From NCBI GenBank assembly GCA_021826655.1, contig JAKAZC010000017.1, forward strand, positions 1 through 16,714: 16,714 nucleotides of DNA. Direction: 5' to 3'. A program made the position numbers and the translations under genes. Of the stretch, positions 6,367 through 15,751 are shown piece by piece (positions within the stretch are counted from its first letter, which is position 1; each line of letters opens with the position of its first letter). The notes under the pieces are model-generated. The model saw only the letters and a list, made by a program, of their open reading frames with translations. It ran no database searches and had not been told where the DNA came from. This DNA is from Actinomycetes bacterium. GTDB lineage: Bacteria > Actinomycetota > Acidimicrobiia > Acidimicrobiales > RAAP-2.

Positions 6367-8145
6367 GTGCTCAAGAAGGTCCTCATCGCCAACCGGGGGG
6401 AGATCGCCGTCCGGGTCATCCGGACGTGCCGCGAAATGGGCGTCGCCACCGTGGCCGTCTACTCCGAACTCGACCGCGACGCGCTCCACGTGCGCCTGGC
6501 CGACGAGGCCTTCGCCCTCGGCGGGCAGACCGCCGCCGAGTCCTACCTGAACACCGACGCGATACTCGACGTCATCGAGCGCTCCGGGGCGGACGGTGTC
6601 CACCCCGGGTACGGGTTCTTCTCCGAGAACACCGACTTCGCACGGGCCATCACCGAACGCGGGGTGACCTTCATCGGCCCCCCGCCCGAGGCGATCGAGG
6701 TGATGGGCGACAAGATCAGTGCCCGCCACGCGGCGGAGCGGGCCGGTGTGTCGGGAGTGCCCGGACGGACCGACGTCCTGACGTCGGTGGACCAGGTGGT
6801 GGCCTTCGGCGACGAATTCGGGTGGCCGGTGGCGATCAAGGCCGCCTACGGAGGTGGCGGGCGCGGCATGAAGGTCGTCGCCGGTCCCGACGACGCCCCC
6901 GAAGCTCTGGAGTCGGCCATGCGGGAGTCGCTGTCGTATTTCGGCCGTGACGAGTGCTACGTCGAGCGCTACCTTGCCTGGCCGCGCCACGTCGAGATGC
7001 AGGTCATCTGCGACACCCACGGGAATGCACTGTGGCTCGGCGAGCGCGACTGCTCGGCCCAGCGCCGCCACCAGAAGCTGGTCGAGGAGAGCCCGGCCCC
7101 GAACTTCCCGGACGAGGTCCGGGTCGCTATGGGCGAGGCCTCGGTCAAGGTGGCGAAGGCATGCGGTTATGTCAACGCCGGAACCGTCGAGTTCCTGTAC
7201 CAGGACGGGGAGTTCTTCTTCCTGGAGATGAATACCCGACTCCAGGTCGAGCACCCGGTCACCGAGCTGGTGACCGGGCTGGACCTCGTGGAGTGGCAGC
7301 TGCGCGTCGCCTCGGGTGAGGCGCTCGGTTTCGGCCAGGACGAGGTGCAGCGCAACGGACACGCGATCGAAGTCCGCATCAACGCCGAAGACCCGGCCGG
7401 AGGAGCTTTCACCCCGTCCCCCGGGACCATCACCCGGATGGTCGCGCCGGGTGGCCCGGGCGTGCGCCTCGACGCTGGCTACGAGTCCGGGGACACCGTG
7501 AGCCAGTTCTACGACAACCTGGTGGCCAAGTTGATCGTCTGGGGCCACGACCGCGAAGCGGCGCGCCGCCGGATGCTGCGCGCCATCGACGAGACGGTGG
7601 TCGAAGGGGTGGCCACCACGCTCCCCGCCGACGTCGCCATCCTGAGCCATCCGGACTTCATCGCCGCCGAGCATTCGACCAACTGGGTCGAGCAGAAGCT
7701 CGACCTGTCGTCGGTCGTCTCGGCCGCGTCGCCCGTCGCACCTGCTCCTGTCGATGGGGCGGAGCCGGCGCCTCGGGTTCTTCGGGACGTCACCGCCGAG
7801 GTGGACGGGCGTCAGTACCGGGTCAAGTTGTGGGTCCCCGATCTGGGCGATGCCGTGACCGTGCAGGCGGCCACCGCATCCGGACGGGGCTCGGGCCCGA
7901 AGCGGCCGAAGGCCGCGGCCGCCGGAGCGGGGTCGGGTACTGTCGCCGTCCCCATGCAGGGGACCATCGTCAAGGTGCTGGTGGCCGCGGGCGACACGGT
8001 CGAGGTCGGTCAGACGGTCTGCGTCCTCGAGGCCATGAAGATGGAGAACAACGTCAATGCCGAGAAGGCCGGGACCGTCAAGGAGGTCCGTGTGGCGGCG
8101 GGCGAGTCGGTCGGTCCGGGCGACGTGATCGCCGTCATCGAGTAG
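6367..8145 (+). CDS. accA: Acetyl-/propionyl-CoA carboxylase alpha subunit (biotin carboxylase + BCCP)
   Basis: 592 aa, the standard actinobacterial length. It carboxylates its own biotin with ATP and bicarbonate; a separate carboxyltransferase beta subunit then passes the carboxyl to acetyl- or propionyl-CoA. The biotin carboxylase N-domain starts [14 protein letters not shown] (3-16). The ATP-grasp region holds GGGGRGMK (162-169), [12 protein letters not shown] (226-237) and [14 protein letters not shown] (287-300). The biotin carboxylase C-terminal domain spans about 335-440, an Ala/Pro linker with an extra beta segment covers about 450-525, and the biotinyl domain ends the protein with EAMKMENN, K558 being the biotinylated lysine. 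The GTG start at 6367 is preceded by GAAAGG at 7 bases and matches the family N-terminus. The neighbouring birA fits its need for biotinylation. No beta subunit is in the window, so acyl-CoA specificity cannot be read; the mutase nearby favours propionyl-CoA. Confidence 0.95.
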   Translation: MLKKVLIANRGEIAVRVIRTCREMGVATVAVYSELDRDALHVRLADEAFALGGQTAAESYLNTDAILDVIERSGADGVHPGYGFFSENTDFARAITERGVTFIGPPPEAIEVMGDKISARHAAERAGVSGVPGRTDVLTSVDQVVAFGDEFGWPVAIKAAYGGGGRGMKVVAGPDDAPEALESAMRESLSYFGRDECYVERYLAWPRHVEMQVICDTHGNALWLGERDCSAQRRHQKLVEESPAPNFPDEVRVAMGEASVKVAKACGYVNAGTVEFLYQDGEFFFLEMNTRLQVEHPVTELVTGLDLVEWQLRVASGEALGFGQDEVQRNGHAIEVRINAEDPAGGAFTPSPGTITRMVAPGGPGVRLDAGYESGDTVSQFYDNLVAKLIVWGHDREAARRRMLRAIDETVVEGVATTLPADVAILSHPDFIAAEHSTNWVEQKLDLSSVVSAASPVAPAPVDGAEPAPRVLRDVTAEVDGRQYRVKLWVPDLGDAVTVQAATASGRGSGPKRPKAAAAGAGSGTVAVPMQGTIVKVLVAAGDTVEVGQTVCVLEAMKMENNVNAEKAGTVKEVRVAAGESVGPGDVIAVIE

Positions 8146-8190
8146 TCAGGGCGCCAGCTCCGGCGCCGCCATCGAGTCGGAGGAAGCCGT

Positions 8191-9381
8191 ATGCCGGAGG
8201 CCCGCACATCGTCCGACGTCCCCGCCAAGCGTGCGGTCCAGGCGGTCGTCGACGCCGCCCTCCCGGATCTGCTCCGGCTGAGTCACGAGATCCACGCCCA
8301 TCCGGAGCTCTCCTACGAGGAAGTCCGGTCCTCCGCCCTGGCGGCGGCGGCACTCGAGCGCGGCGGATTCACCGTGACCACAGGTACGGCCGGCCTTCCC
8401 ACCGCATTCACCGCCGAGATCGGTTCGGGCCCCCTGGTGCTCGCCTTCTGCGCCGAGTACGACGCCCTCCCGGACGTCGGCCACGCCTGTGGGCACAACA
8501 TCATCGCCGCATCCGCGGTGGGCGCCGGGATCGGGCTCCTCCCGTTGGCCGACGAGCTCGGCTTGACCGTCCGAGTGGTGGGCACACCGGCCGAGGAGGG
8601 CGGCGGCGGCAAGGTCGTGATGCTGGAGCGGGGCGTCTTCGACGACGTCCACGCCGCGATGATGGTCCACCCATGGCCGAACGACCGCCTCGAGGCCACA
8701 TGCCTCGCCGTGTCCCACTTCGACGTCGAGTACACGGGGCGGGCGGCACATGCCTCCGCAGCCCCCTGGCAGGGAATCAACGCCGGCGACGCCATGGTGA
8801 TCGCCCAGGTGGCTCTCGGACTGCTCCGCCAGCAACTCCTGCCCGGGAACCAGATCCACGGCGTGGTCACCAACGGTGGCGAAGCCGCCAACATCATCCC
8901 GGCACGCGTCTCCGGCCGATTCATGGCCCGCGCCCTCACGCTCCCTGGTCTCGAGCAGCTCGAGCGCAGGGTCCGGGCATGCTTCCGGGCCGGGGCCCAG
9001 GCCACCGGTGCCGACGTGGGATTCACCCGGCTGGCACCCGACTACTCCCACATGGAGAGTGATCGGGGTCTGCTCGACCGCTACCGTTCGAACGCAGAGG
9101 CCTTGGGGCGCCGGTTCACCCTCGACGATGAAGGAGCGGCCCGACCTACGCTCTCGACGGACATGGCCAACGTGTCGCTGGCCGTGCCCACCATCCACCC
9201 GTTGCTCGCGATCGACGCCTGTGGATCCGTGAACCATCAGCCCGAATTCACAGCAGCATGTGTCACCCCGTCCGCCGATACCGCCGTCCGCGACGGTGCC
9301 CTCGCCCTCGCCTGGACCGCCATCGACGCAGCCGCCCCCGGCGAGCTGCGCAACCGGCTCCTCGCCGGGGACGGCGCCTGA
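8191..9381 (+). CDS. M20-family amidohydrolase (M20D / AbgB-like)
   Basis: 396 aa, a metal-dependent aminoacylase/amidohydrolase that probably cleaves an N-acyl or peptide-type amide in the cytosol. It has 'SHEIHAHPELSYEE' (31-44), 'FCAEYDALPDVGHACGHN' (86-103) with the metal-binding C100/H102 pair of the M20D type, E135-E136 in GTPAEEGGGGK, H160 in MMVHP, and the dimerisation-domain segment with 'GRAAHASAAPWQGINA' (183-198). No signal peptide is visible. The ATG has a strong ribosome-binding site, GGAGGA, at about 8178-8183. It begins 45 bases after the carboxylase gene on the same strand and is probably co-transcribed. The substrate is not evident. p-Aminobenzoyl-glutamate hydrolase and IAA-amino acid hydrolase relatives share this fold, so I make no substrate claim. 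Confidence 0.88.
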   Translation: MPEARTSSDVPAKRAVQAVVDAALPDLLRLSHEIHAHPELSYEEVRSSALAAAALERGGFTVTTGTAGLPTAFTAEIGSGPLVLAFCAEYDALPDVGHACGHNIIAASAVGAGIGLLPLADELGLTVRVVGTPAEEGGGGKVVMLERGVFDDVHAAMMVHPWPNDRLEATCLAVSHFDVEYTGRAAHASAAPWQGINAGDAMVIAQVALGLLRQQLLPGNQIHGVVTNGGEAANIIPARVSGRFMARALTLPGLEQLERRVRACFRAGAQATGADVGFTRLAPDYSHMESDRGLLDRYRSNAEALGRRFTLDDEGAARPTLSTDMANVSLAVPTIHPLLAIDACGSVNHQPEFTAACVTPSADTAVRDGALALAWTAIDAAAPGELRNRLLAGDGA

Positions 9382-9419
9382 CTACTCGAGCGATTCCCGG
9401 CAGTCCTCAACTGGCCGCC

Positions 9420-9441
9420 GGGGCCGGGGCCGGGGCCGGGG
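9420..9441 (+). repeat. Four GGGG runs spaced by CC: G-quadruplex motif
   Basis: Positions 9420-9441 are four GGGG tracts separated by CC, the canonical pattern for a four-tetrad quadruplex. It starts 38 bases after the stop of the M20 gene, on its coding strand, inside the convergent 243-bp gap. A role in ending or stabilising the M20 transcript is possible but inferred. Confidence 0.6.
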
Positions 9442-9545
9442 ATGCCAGCGCACCCTATCCCGGCGGACGTCACCGACGCCGAGCCCGACACCCACTCCCG
9501 CCGGCAAGTCGACCCCCGGCAGGTGGACTGGCGGACGGGCCTCCC

Positions 9546-9624
9546 CTCGGCCGTTCTCCTCGGCCGTTCTCCTCGGCCGTTCCCCTCGGCCGTTCTCCTC
9601 GGCCGTGCTCCTCGGCCGCTCTCC

Positions 9625-9636
<12 letters not shown>
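9546..9636. repeat. Seven tandem copies of a 13-bp unit (CTCGGCCGTTCTC)
   Basis: Copies start at 9546, 9559, 9572, 9585, 9598, 9611 and 9624. Copies 1, 2 and 4 are identical and the others carry one to three changes. Each copy contains CGGCCG (CAGCCG in the last). The array fills the end of the convergent gap. The seventh copy lies inside the mutase gene and supplies its stop codon: the single G-to-A change in that copy (CTCAG for CTCGG) creates TGA on the minus strand. It is too short and spacerless to be CRISPR. Confidence 0.85.
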
Positions 9637-11232
<1,596 letters not shown>

Positions 11233-11369
11233 GGGCCACAGGTTACGGGCATCCCGTGCGGCCGAGGAAACCAGGCACCCGGGGCCCCCGCCTGGGTTCG
11301 GGGGTCGGCCCGTGCTCCGCGGGGAGCGACCGCTCGGGACCCCGGACGTCGACGGACCGGCGCCTGGAT

Positions 11370-11410
11370 CCGACGTGCCCGACGTGCCCGACGTGCCCGG
11401 GCTTGCCGGG
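11370..11410. repeat. Three tandem 9-bp units followed by a short hairpin, between moeB and the mutase
   Basis: CCGACGTGC repeats three times at 11370-11396. It runs directly into CCCGG-gcttg-CCGGG (11396-11410), a 5-bp stem with a 5-base loop beginning 30 bases past the moeB stop. The hairpin may be a weak terminator for moeB. The rest of the 207-bp gap (11233-11439) shows nothing I can call, though it must hold any separate promoter for the mutase gene. Confidence 0.45.
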
Positions 11411-11439
11411 TGGTCCGCTGCAGGGGCGCTCTTGGGCGA

Positions 11440-12618
11440 TCAGCCGGCGGGCGCCTCGATCGCGTGCGGCATGCACAGGTCGTCGTACTCGGCGATCACG
11501 ATCTCGGCGGCGTCGGGCCCGCAGGCCGGGCACGCGGGGTCACGACGGACCTTGAAGGTTCGGAAGCTCTGCTCGAGGGCGTCATAGGCGAGGAGCCGTC
11601 CCTCCAGGGTGTCGCCGATCCCGAGGAGGACCTTGATGGCCTCCACGGCCTGGATGGAACCGACGATACCGGGGAGCACGCCGAGCACACCGGCCTCGGA
11701 GCAGCTCGGGGCGAGTTCGGCGGGGGGTGGCTCGGGCAGGAGGCAGCGGTAGCAGGGACCCTCGTAGGGATGGAAGACCGTGGCCTGGCCCTCGAACCGG
11801 AAGATGGACCCGTGGATCACTGGGATCCGCTTCAGGAGCGACGCATCGTTCACCAGGTATCGCGTCGGGAAGTTGTCGGTGCCGTCCACGATGACGTCGT
11901 ACCCGTCGATGATGTCGAGGATATTGTCCGCGCCGAGCCGCACGTCGTAGGTGACCACGTTGACGTCCGGGTTGATGAGCGTGAGCGTCTTCTTGGCCGA
12001 GTCGACCTTGCGGTCGCCGATCCTGTCGGTGTTGTGCAGGATCTGGCGCTGCAGGTTCGACGCGTCGACCACATCCATGTCGATGATCCCGAGCGTGCCG
12101 ACCCCGGCTGCGGCCAGATAGAGGGCGGCGGGAGACCCGAGACCGCCGGCCCCCAGGAGGAGGACCTTCGAATCGAGGAGCTTCAGCTGGCCGATCTCAC
12201 CGACCTCCGGCAGGAGCAGATGGCGTTGGTAGCGATTGCGCTGCTCGGGCGACAGGGCGCGGGGGGCCGTCCAGGCCCGTCCCTCGTCCTTCCATCGGTT
12301 GAACCCGCCCATGACCGAGGCGACGTCGAGGTAGCCGAGCTGCTGCATCGTGTCGGCGGCGAAAGCAGAACGCACGCCGCCCGCGCACAGGACCAGCACG
12401 TGGGCCGACTTGTCGGGGATCCGGCCCTCGATCGAGGACTCGAGGTTGCCCCGGGGCAGGTGGATCGAACCGGCGAGTGCGCCCTGCTCGTATTCGTCGG
12501 GCTCGCGCACGTCGAGGAGGATCGTGCCCGGGCGGGCCAGCTCCTCCTCGGCCTCGGCGGTGGTGACTTCACGGACGGCCGCCTTGGCGGCGGCCAGCAT
12601 CTCTCTGAAGGTGGGCAC
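11440..12618 (-). CDS. moeB: Rhodanese-ThiF fusion: MoeB/MoeZ-type sulfur-carrier adenylyltransferase-sulfurtransferase
   Basis: 392 aa. It should adenylate the C-terminal Gly of a small ubiquitin-like sulfur carrier (MoaD, ThiS or CysO type) and hand it sulfur, for molybdopterin, thiamine or cysteine synthesis. The N-terminal rhodanese domain (about 15-115) has DVREPDEYEQG (36-46) and the persulfide-forming C78 in the CAGGVRS loop. The ThiF domain starts at about 125 with NRYQRHLLLPEVG, then the ATP-binding GAGGLGSPAALYLA (156-169), 'DASNLQRQILH' (185-195), 'DGTDNFPTRYLVND' (245-258), zinc-binding CYRC (289/292) and CPAC (363/366), and C306 in SCSEAGVLG. In mycobacterial MoeZ the rhodanese domain is C-terminal; here the order is reversed. 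The start is GTG at 12618; a GAGGAA sits about 13 bases upstream, rather far. No sulfur-carrier gene is adjacent, so the pathway cannot be fixed. Confidence 0.92.
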   Translation of the reverse strand: MPTFREMLAAAKAAVREVTTAEAEEELARPGTILLDVREPDEYEQGALAGSIHLPRGNLESSIEGRIPDKSAHVLVLCAGGVRSAFAADTMQQLGYLDVASVMGGFNRWKDEGRAWTAPRALSPEQRNRYQRHLLLPEVGEIGQLKLLDSKVLLLGAGGLGSPAALYLAAAGVGTLGIIDMDVVDASNLQRQILHNTDRIGDRKVDSAKKTLTLINPDVNVVTYDVRLGADNILDIIDGYDVIVDGTDNFPTRYLVNDASLLKRIPVIHGSIFRFEGQATVFHPYEGPCYRCLLPEPPPAELAPSCSEAGVLGVLPGIVGSIQAVEAIKVLLGIGDTLEGRLLAYDALEQSFRTFKVRRDPACPACGPDAAEIVIAEYDDLCMPHAIEAPAG

Positions 12619-12734
12619 AGCGGTCTCGTTTCCTCGGCGACGGCGCTACGACAGGCACAAACACTACCAGTGGGGTCGACATTCCCTGATCGACCGCGGT
12701 TGCGGTTAGCGCCGGGATCCCCGGCCCGTACCGG

Positions 12735-12760
12735 GACCGGTCGGCCCCTCGGGACCGGTC
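12735..12760 (-). terminator. 8-bp stem from two GACCGGTC palindromes downstream of the phosphoesterase gene
   Basis: GACCGGTC at 12735-12742 and 12753-12760 are identical and self-complementary, so they form an 8-bp stem with a 10-base loop. They sit within an 11-bp direct repeat, GGGACCGGTCG (12733-12743 and 12751-12761). The hairpin begins 33 bases past the phosphoesterase stop. A terminator is the simplest reading; an operator for the downstream moeB is an alternative, since it lies about 120 bases upstream of that start. Confidence 0.4.
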
Positions 12761-12793
12761 GACGTGCGGCGATCCGGAAGACCGGACACCGAA

Positions 12794-14227
12794 TCAACCG
12801 GTCGAGACGAAGCCGGGGGGCGGGATGGTCCCCGCTCCGGTCGACAGGCAACCGGCCAGCACCGATGGGTCGGCGGGCGCAGCGAGCTTCGGGGGCCTGA
12901 GGAAGTGAGGCGGGGCGGTCAGGTCCACCGAGTCGAGCAGGTCGTCGGCCGCGGCGTCCCGGTTGGTGAGGGCAGGCAGGTTCCATTTCGTCTCGATGAG
13001 CTTGAGTACCGAGGTGTGGTCGTGGACCACGTGGGATACGTAGTCCGGCCTGGCGTAGGGCGACACGATTCCGGCCGGTACACGGAACCCGTAGCGGTCG
13101 AAGGACCCCGGCGTGCCACCCGGCGGAACATCGGGCGGAACTGCGTCAGGCACCGCAGCGGAGGGCGGCGGCACGTGGTCGTAGTAGCCGCCGCTCTCGT
13201 CGTAGCACCAGACCAACAGGGTGTGGGGCCACTGCGGCGACGCCAGGACCGCATTGACCACCTGGGCCAGGAACTGGTCACCGTACTGCACGTCCTGCGG
13301 GTCCTCCTCGGACTGCTTGCCGAAGTCGGGGTCGACCATGCTGACCGCCGGCAGGGTGCCGGCGGCGGCATCCGACAGGAAGGTGGCGTTGGACGCCAGG
13401 TGGGAGCTGAACCCGGGCAGTGACGCCTGGTACGACCAGATCAGTGACGACGGCAGCGACGAGTAGTAGTTCTTCCACGAGATGCCGTGGGCGTCGAGGG
13501 CCTGGAACACCGTGCCGTTTGGCGGGGCGGCGGCCGGGAAGATGTCCGTCAGCAGCCCGAGCGAAGTGCCGGCCATGAGGAATCGGCGATTCGGATAGGT
13601 CTGGGCACCGACCGAGCAGAAATAGCGGTCACACACCGGGAAGGTGGCGGCCAGCGAGTTGGTGAAGGGGAGCACGGAGGGTTCGAGGTAGCCCATAGCC
13701 ACGGGGCCGCTCTGACTTCCGGCGAACCCATCGAGCTTTCCGCCGGCGTAGGAAGCCCAGAAGGCGTCCCAGGTGTTGTACGGGTGCCCGTCGGGCTGGC
13801 AGGGGGTGGGCATGGGGAACGCACGCAGTACCGAGTCCCCCCCGGGCGGCGGGACCGCCGATGTCGCCGGCCACGGGTTGGTGGCCGTCGGTCGGCCGGC
13901 CTTGTCCAGCACGAAGCCCTCGCCCCGGCCCCGCTGCATCCCGAGCACGTTGTCGTATGAGTGGTTCTCCATCATCACGATGACGATGGTGGAGATCAGC
14001 GGCAACTGGTCGGTACCAGGCGCCGCTCCGGGGTTCACACGCGTGCCCGGACCGGACCGTCCGGGTCTCGCCCGGGTGGTGGGCGTCGGGCCAGGCCCTC
14101 CGCCGGTCGAGCCGGTGGATGCCCGCGACGACGCAGGCGAGGACGAGCACGCGGCGAGCCCCAGCGCGGCCGCCCCGGCGATCCCGCCGAGGACCGTCCG
14201 ACGCGACAACCGTTGTGAGTCACCCAT
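12794..14227 (-). CDS. Tat-exported lipoprotein phosphoesterase (phospholipase C / acid phosphatase AcpA family)
   Basis: 477 aa. The N-terminus carries a twin-arginine motif (SRRTVLG, 8-14), a hydrophobic stretch and a lipobox LAAC with C27, so it should be exported folded and lipid-anchored on the cell surface. A Ser/Gly/Pro/Thr-rich tether follows (28-70). The catalytic domain has MMENHSYDNVLG (85-96), whose E87/N88 match the metal and nucleophile region of the PF04185 phosphoesterases, then 'YPNRRFLMAGT' (211-221), WCYDESGGYYDHVPPP (340-355) and 'HDHTSVLKLIETKW' (402-415). Members act as phospholipase C or acid phosphatase; which one cannot be read from sequence. The ATG at 14227 has AGGG 8 bases upstream; the open frame extends further but lacks the signal logic. 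It is divergent from the nitroreductase gene across 118 bp. In Gram-positive bacteria such enzymes often scavenge phosphate; no Pho box was identified. Confidence 0.9.
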   Translation of the reverse strand: MGDSQRLSRRTVLGGIAGAAALGLAACSSSPASSRASTGSTGGGPGPTPTTRARPGRSGPGTRVNPGAAPGTDQLPLISTIVIVMMENHSYDNVLGMQRGRGEGFVLDKAGRPTATNPWPATSAVPPPGGDSVLRAFPMPTPCQPDGHPYNTWDAFWASYAGGKLDGFAGSQSGPVAMGYLEPSVLPFTNSLAATFPVCDRYFCSVGAQTYPNRRFLMAGTSLGLLTDIFPAAAPPNGTVFQALDAHGISWKNYYSSLPSSLIWSYQASLPGFSSHLASNATFLSDAAAGTLPAVSMVDPDFGKQSEEDPQDVQYGDQFLAQVVNAVLASPQWPHTLLVWCYDESGGYYDHVPPPSAAVPDAVPPDVPPGGTPGSFDRYGFRVPAGIVSPYARPDYVSHVVHDHTSVLKLIETKWNLPALTNRDAAADDLLDSVDLTAPPHFLRPPKLAAPADPSVLAGCLSTGAGTIPPPGFVSTG

Positions 14228-14345
14228 TCCCGCGACCCTAACGAGGCTCGAACCGGGCGACAAGCGACCGGCCCCGCCGTCGCTGCGCCGCCAACCGCGG
14301 GCACCGGTCCATGGACCCGCACGCCGTGGAGGTAGCGTTCGCCGG

Positions 14346-14945
14346 GTGGAGCTGAGCGAGGCGGTTCGCCGACGGCGTATGACCCGGAACTTCACCGGTG
14401 CGCCCCTCGACCGCGCGCTCATCGACGACCTGCTGTCCCTGGCGCTGCGGGCACCGTCTGCCGGGAACACGCAGGGCCGCGAGTTCGTCGTGCTCGAAGG
14501 GCCCGACGAGACCGCCGGATACTGGGACTCCACCACCGACGCCGACTGGCGGGCGAGGTCCCGGCGCTTCGCGGGGCTGGCACGGGCACCGGTGGTGGTC
14601 CTGGGTTTCGGCGATCCCGGCGCCTACGTCGAGCGGTACCGCGAGGCCGACAAGTCACGGGGTGACGGAGTCGAGGTCGACTGGGTCGTCCCCTTCTGGC
14701 ACGTGGACACGGCCTTCGCCGTGCAGACCCTGTTGCTGGCCGCCGTCGACCGCGGCATCGGCGCAGCGTTCCTCGGCAACTTCCGTGGCGAGGACGCGCT
14801 CAAAGACGCTCTTGGTGTGCCGTCGGGACGACGGTGGATCGGGGCCGTGCTACTGGGTGAGGCGGCGACCCCAGACCCCCCGACGTCCTCTGCCCTCCGG
14901 CCGAGGCGCCCGGCCGACGACGTGGTGCACAGAGGCGGCTGGTAG
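14346..14945 (+). CDS. Nitroreductase family protein (FMN-dependent)
   Basis: 199 aa. A flavin-dependent oxidoreductase that probably reduces nitro, quinone or similar electrophilic groups with NAD(P)H as a dimer in the cytosol. The N-terminus 'ELSEAVRRRRMTRNF' (2-16) and 'ALRAPSAGNTQGREFVVLE' (33-51) form the usual FMN-phosphate-binding region. 'DTAFAVQTLLLAAVDRGIGAAFLGNF' (121-146) is the conserved helix and glycine segment. The GTG start at 14346 matches the family N-terminus, and GGAGGT lies at 14328-14333, 12 bases upstream, which is a little far. The open frame continues upstream but is antisense to the phosphoesterase there. The substrate is unknown; F420-linked or Acg-like activities within this broad fold cannot be excluded. 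Confidence 0.87.
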   Translation: MELSEAVRRRRMTRNFTGAPLDRALIDDLLSLALRAPSAGNTQGREFVVLEGPDETAGYWDSTTDADWRARSRRFAGLARAPVVVLGFGDPGAYVERYREADKSRGDGVEVDWVVPFWHVDTAFAVQTLLLAAVDRGIGAAFLGNFRGEDALKDALGVPSGRRWIGAVLLGEAATPDPPTSSALRPRRPADDVVHRGGW

Positions 14946-15091
14946 GGGCACCCCGCCGTCGGGACTGCGCAGGCGACCGGCACCGGCGACAAAGCGTACG
15001 ATGCATCCGGGCCGGCGGTTCCGTGGATGGGTACCTCGTTCCGTCGGTTCGAGCATGATCGACGATACAGAACCGCCCGAAGGAGCCCGCC

Positions 15092-15751
15092 ATGACCGAC
15101 ATCGCCGTCGAACCCGTCATAGGAACCCAGGGACCGCCGGCAGCCCGGCCGGCATCGACCCCACCTCCTGGAACCGGCGGACACCCACCACCTCCCGTCC
15201 CGAGTTTCAACATCGTCCCGGTCCGGGCGCTGCCCGTCGTGGCCGTCGCTCTGATCGGACTGATCGTCGCCATCAGCTCCGACAACCTGTGGGCACTCAC
15301 GTTCTTCCATGTCGCCGGCGGCGGCCTGTGGACGAGTCTCGACCTCTTCCTCGGGCTCGTCCTCGGACCGATCATGGGATCGATGACGATCCCGTCCCGG
15401 GTCGAATTCACCACCAAGTTCATGCCACGGATGCTGCTGATCATGCCGACGCTCGTTGCCGTGACGCTTGGCGCCGGGTTCCAGCTTGCCCGCCACATCG
15501 GAAACCTCGATGCCTCGTACCCGCACCACGGTTGGCTGGTGGCGTCGATGGTCATTGTGGGCGTCATGGCCGTGATCGCACTCGGCCTCCTCGAGCCGGC
15601 CAATCTCGCCGTACTGTTCGAGCTCAAGAAACCACACCCCAACGGCGAGCGGATCGGGCGCCTCATGAAGGTCTTCATCTATACGGCCGGGATCACCGGC
15701 GTCCTGCAGATCGCCACGATCGTGATCATGACCTTCCTGGCGAGCAGATGA
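15092..15751 (+). CDS. Multi-pass membrane protein of unknown function with an HVxGGxxW helix
   Basis: 219 aa. A Pro/Ala-rich cytosolic-looking N-tail (1-40) is followed by about five hydrophobic segments at roughly 45-63, 68-95, 112-134, 148-175 and 193-216. The second contains FFHVAGGGLWTSLDLFLG (71-88): a His followed by Gly-Gly and Trp recalls the His-bearing first helix of CopD/DUF2269/PuuD-like membrane proteins, some of which bind haem, but the match is by eye. A conserved-looking charged segment, 'RVEFTTKFMPRM' (103-114), joins helices 2 and 3. The ATG has an excellent ribosome-binding site, GAAGGAG, at 15078-15084. Its stop overlaps the start of the next membrane protein (ATGA), so the two are translationally coupled and may form a complex. 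I do not recognise a specific function. Confidence 0.8.
   Translation: MTDIAVEPVIGTQGPPAARPASTPPPGTGGHPPPPVPSFNIVPVRALPVVAVALIGLIVAISSDNLWALTFFHVAGGGLWTSLDLFLGLVLGPIMGSMTIPSRVEFTTKFMPRMLLIMPTLVAVTLGAGFQLARHIGNLDASYPHHGWLVASMVIVGVMAVIALGLLEPANLAVLFELKKPHPNGERIGRLMKVFIYTAGITGVLQIATIVIMTFLASR

Noticed and set aside
6193..7674. Long minus-strand frame opposite the carboxylase gene
   Set aside because: It is antisense to the biotin carboxylase motifs and has no recognisable protein features.
11233..11439. Cobalamin riboswitch ahead of the B12-dependent mutase
   Set aside because: The 207-bp gap shows no B12-box-like sequence or multi-stem layout by eye, and mutase genes are not usually controlled this way.
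12733..12761. Attachment site or mobile-element end from the GGGACCGGTCG direct repeats
   Set aside because: There is no integrase, transposase or tRNA nearby, and the palindromic units explain the repeat as a simple hairpin.
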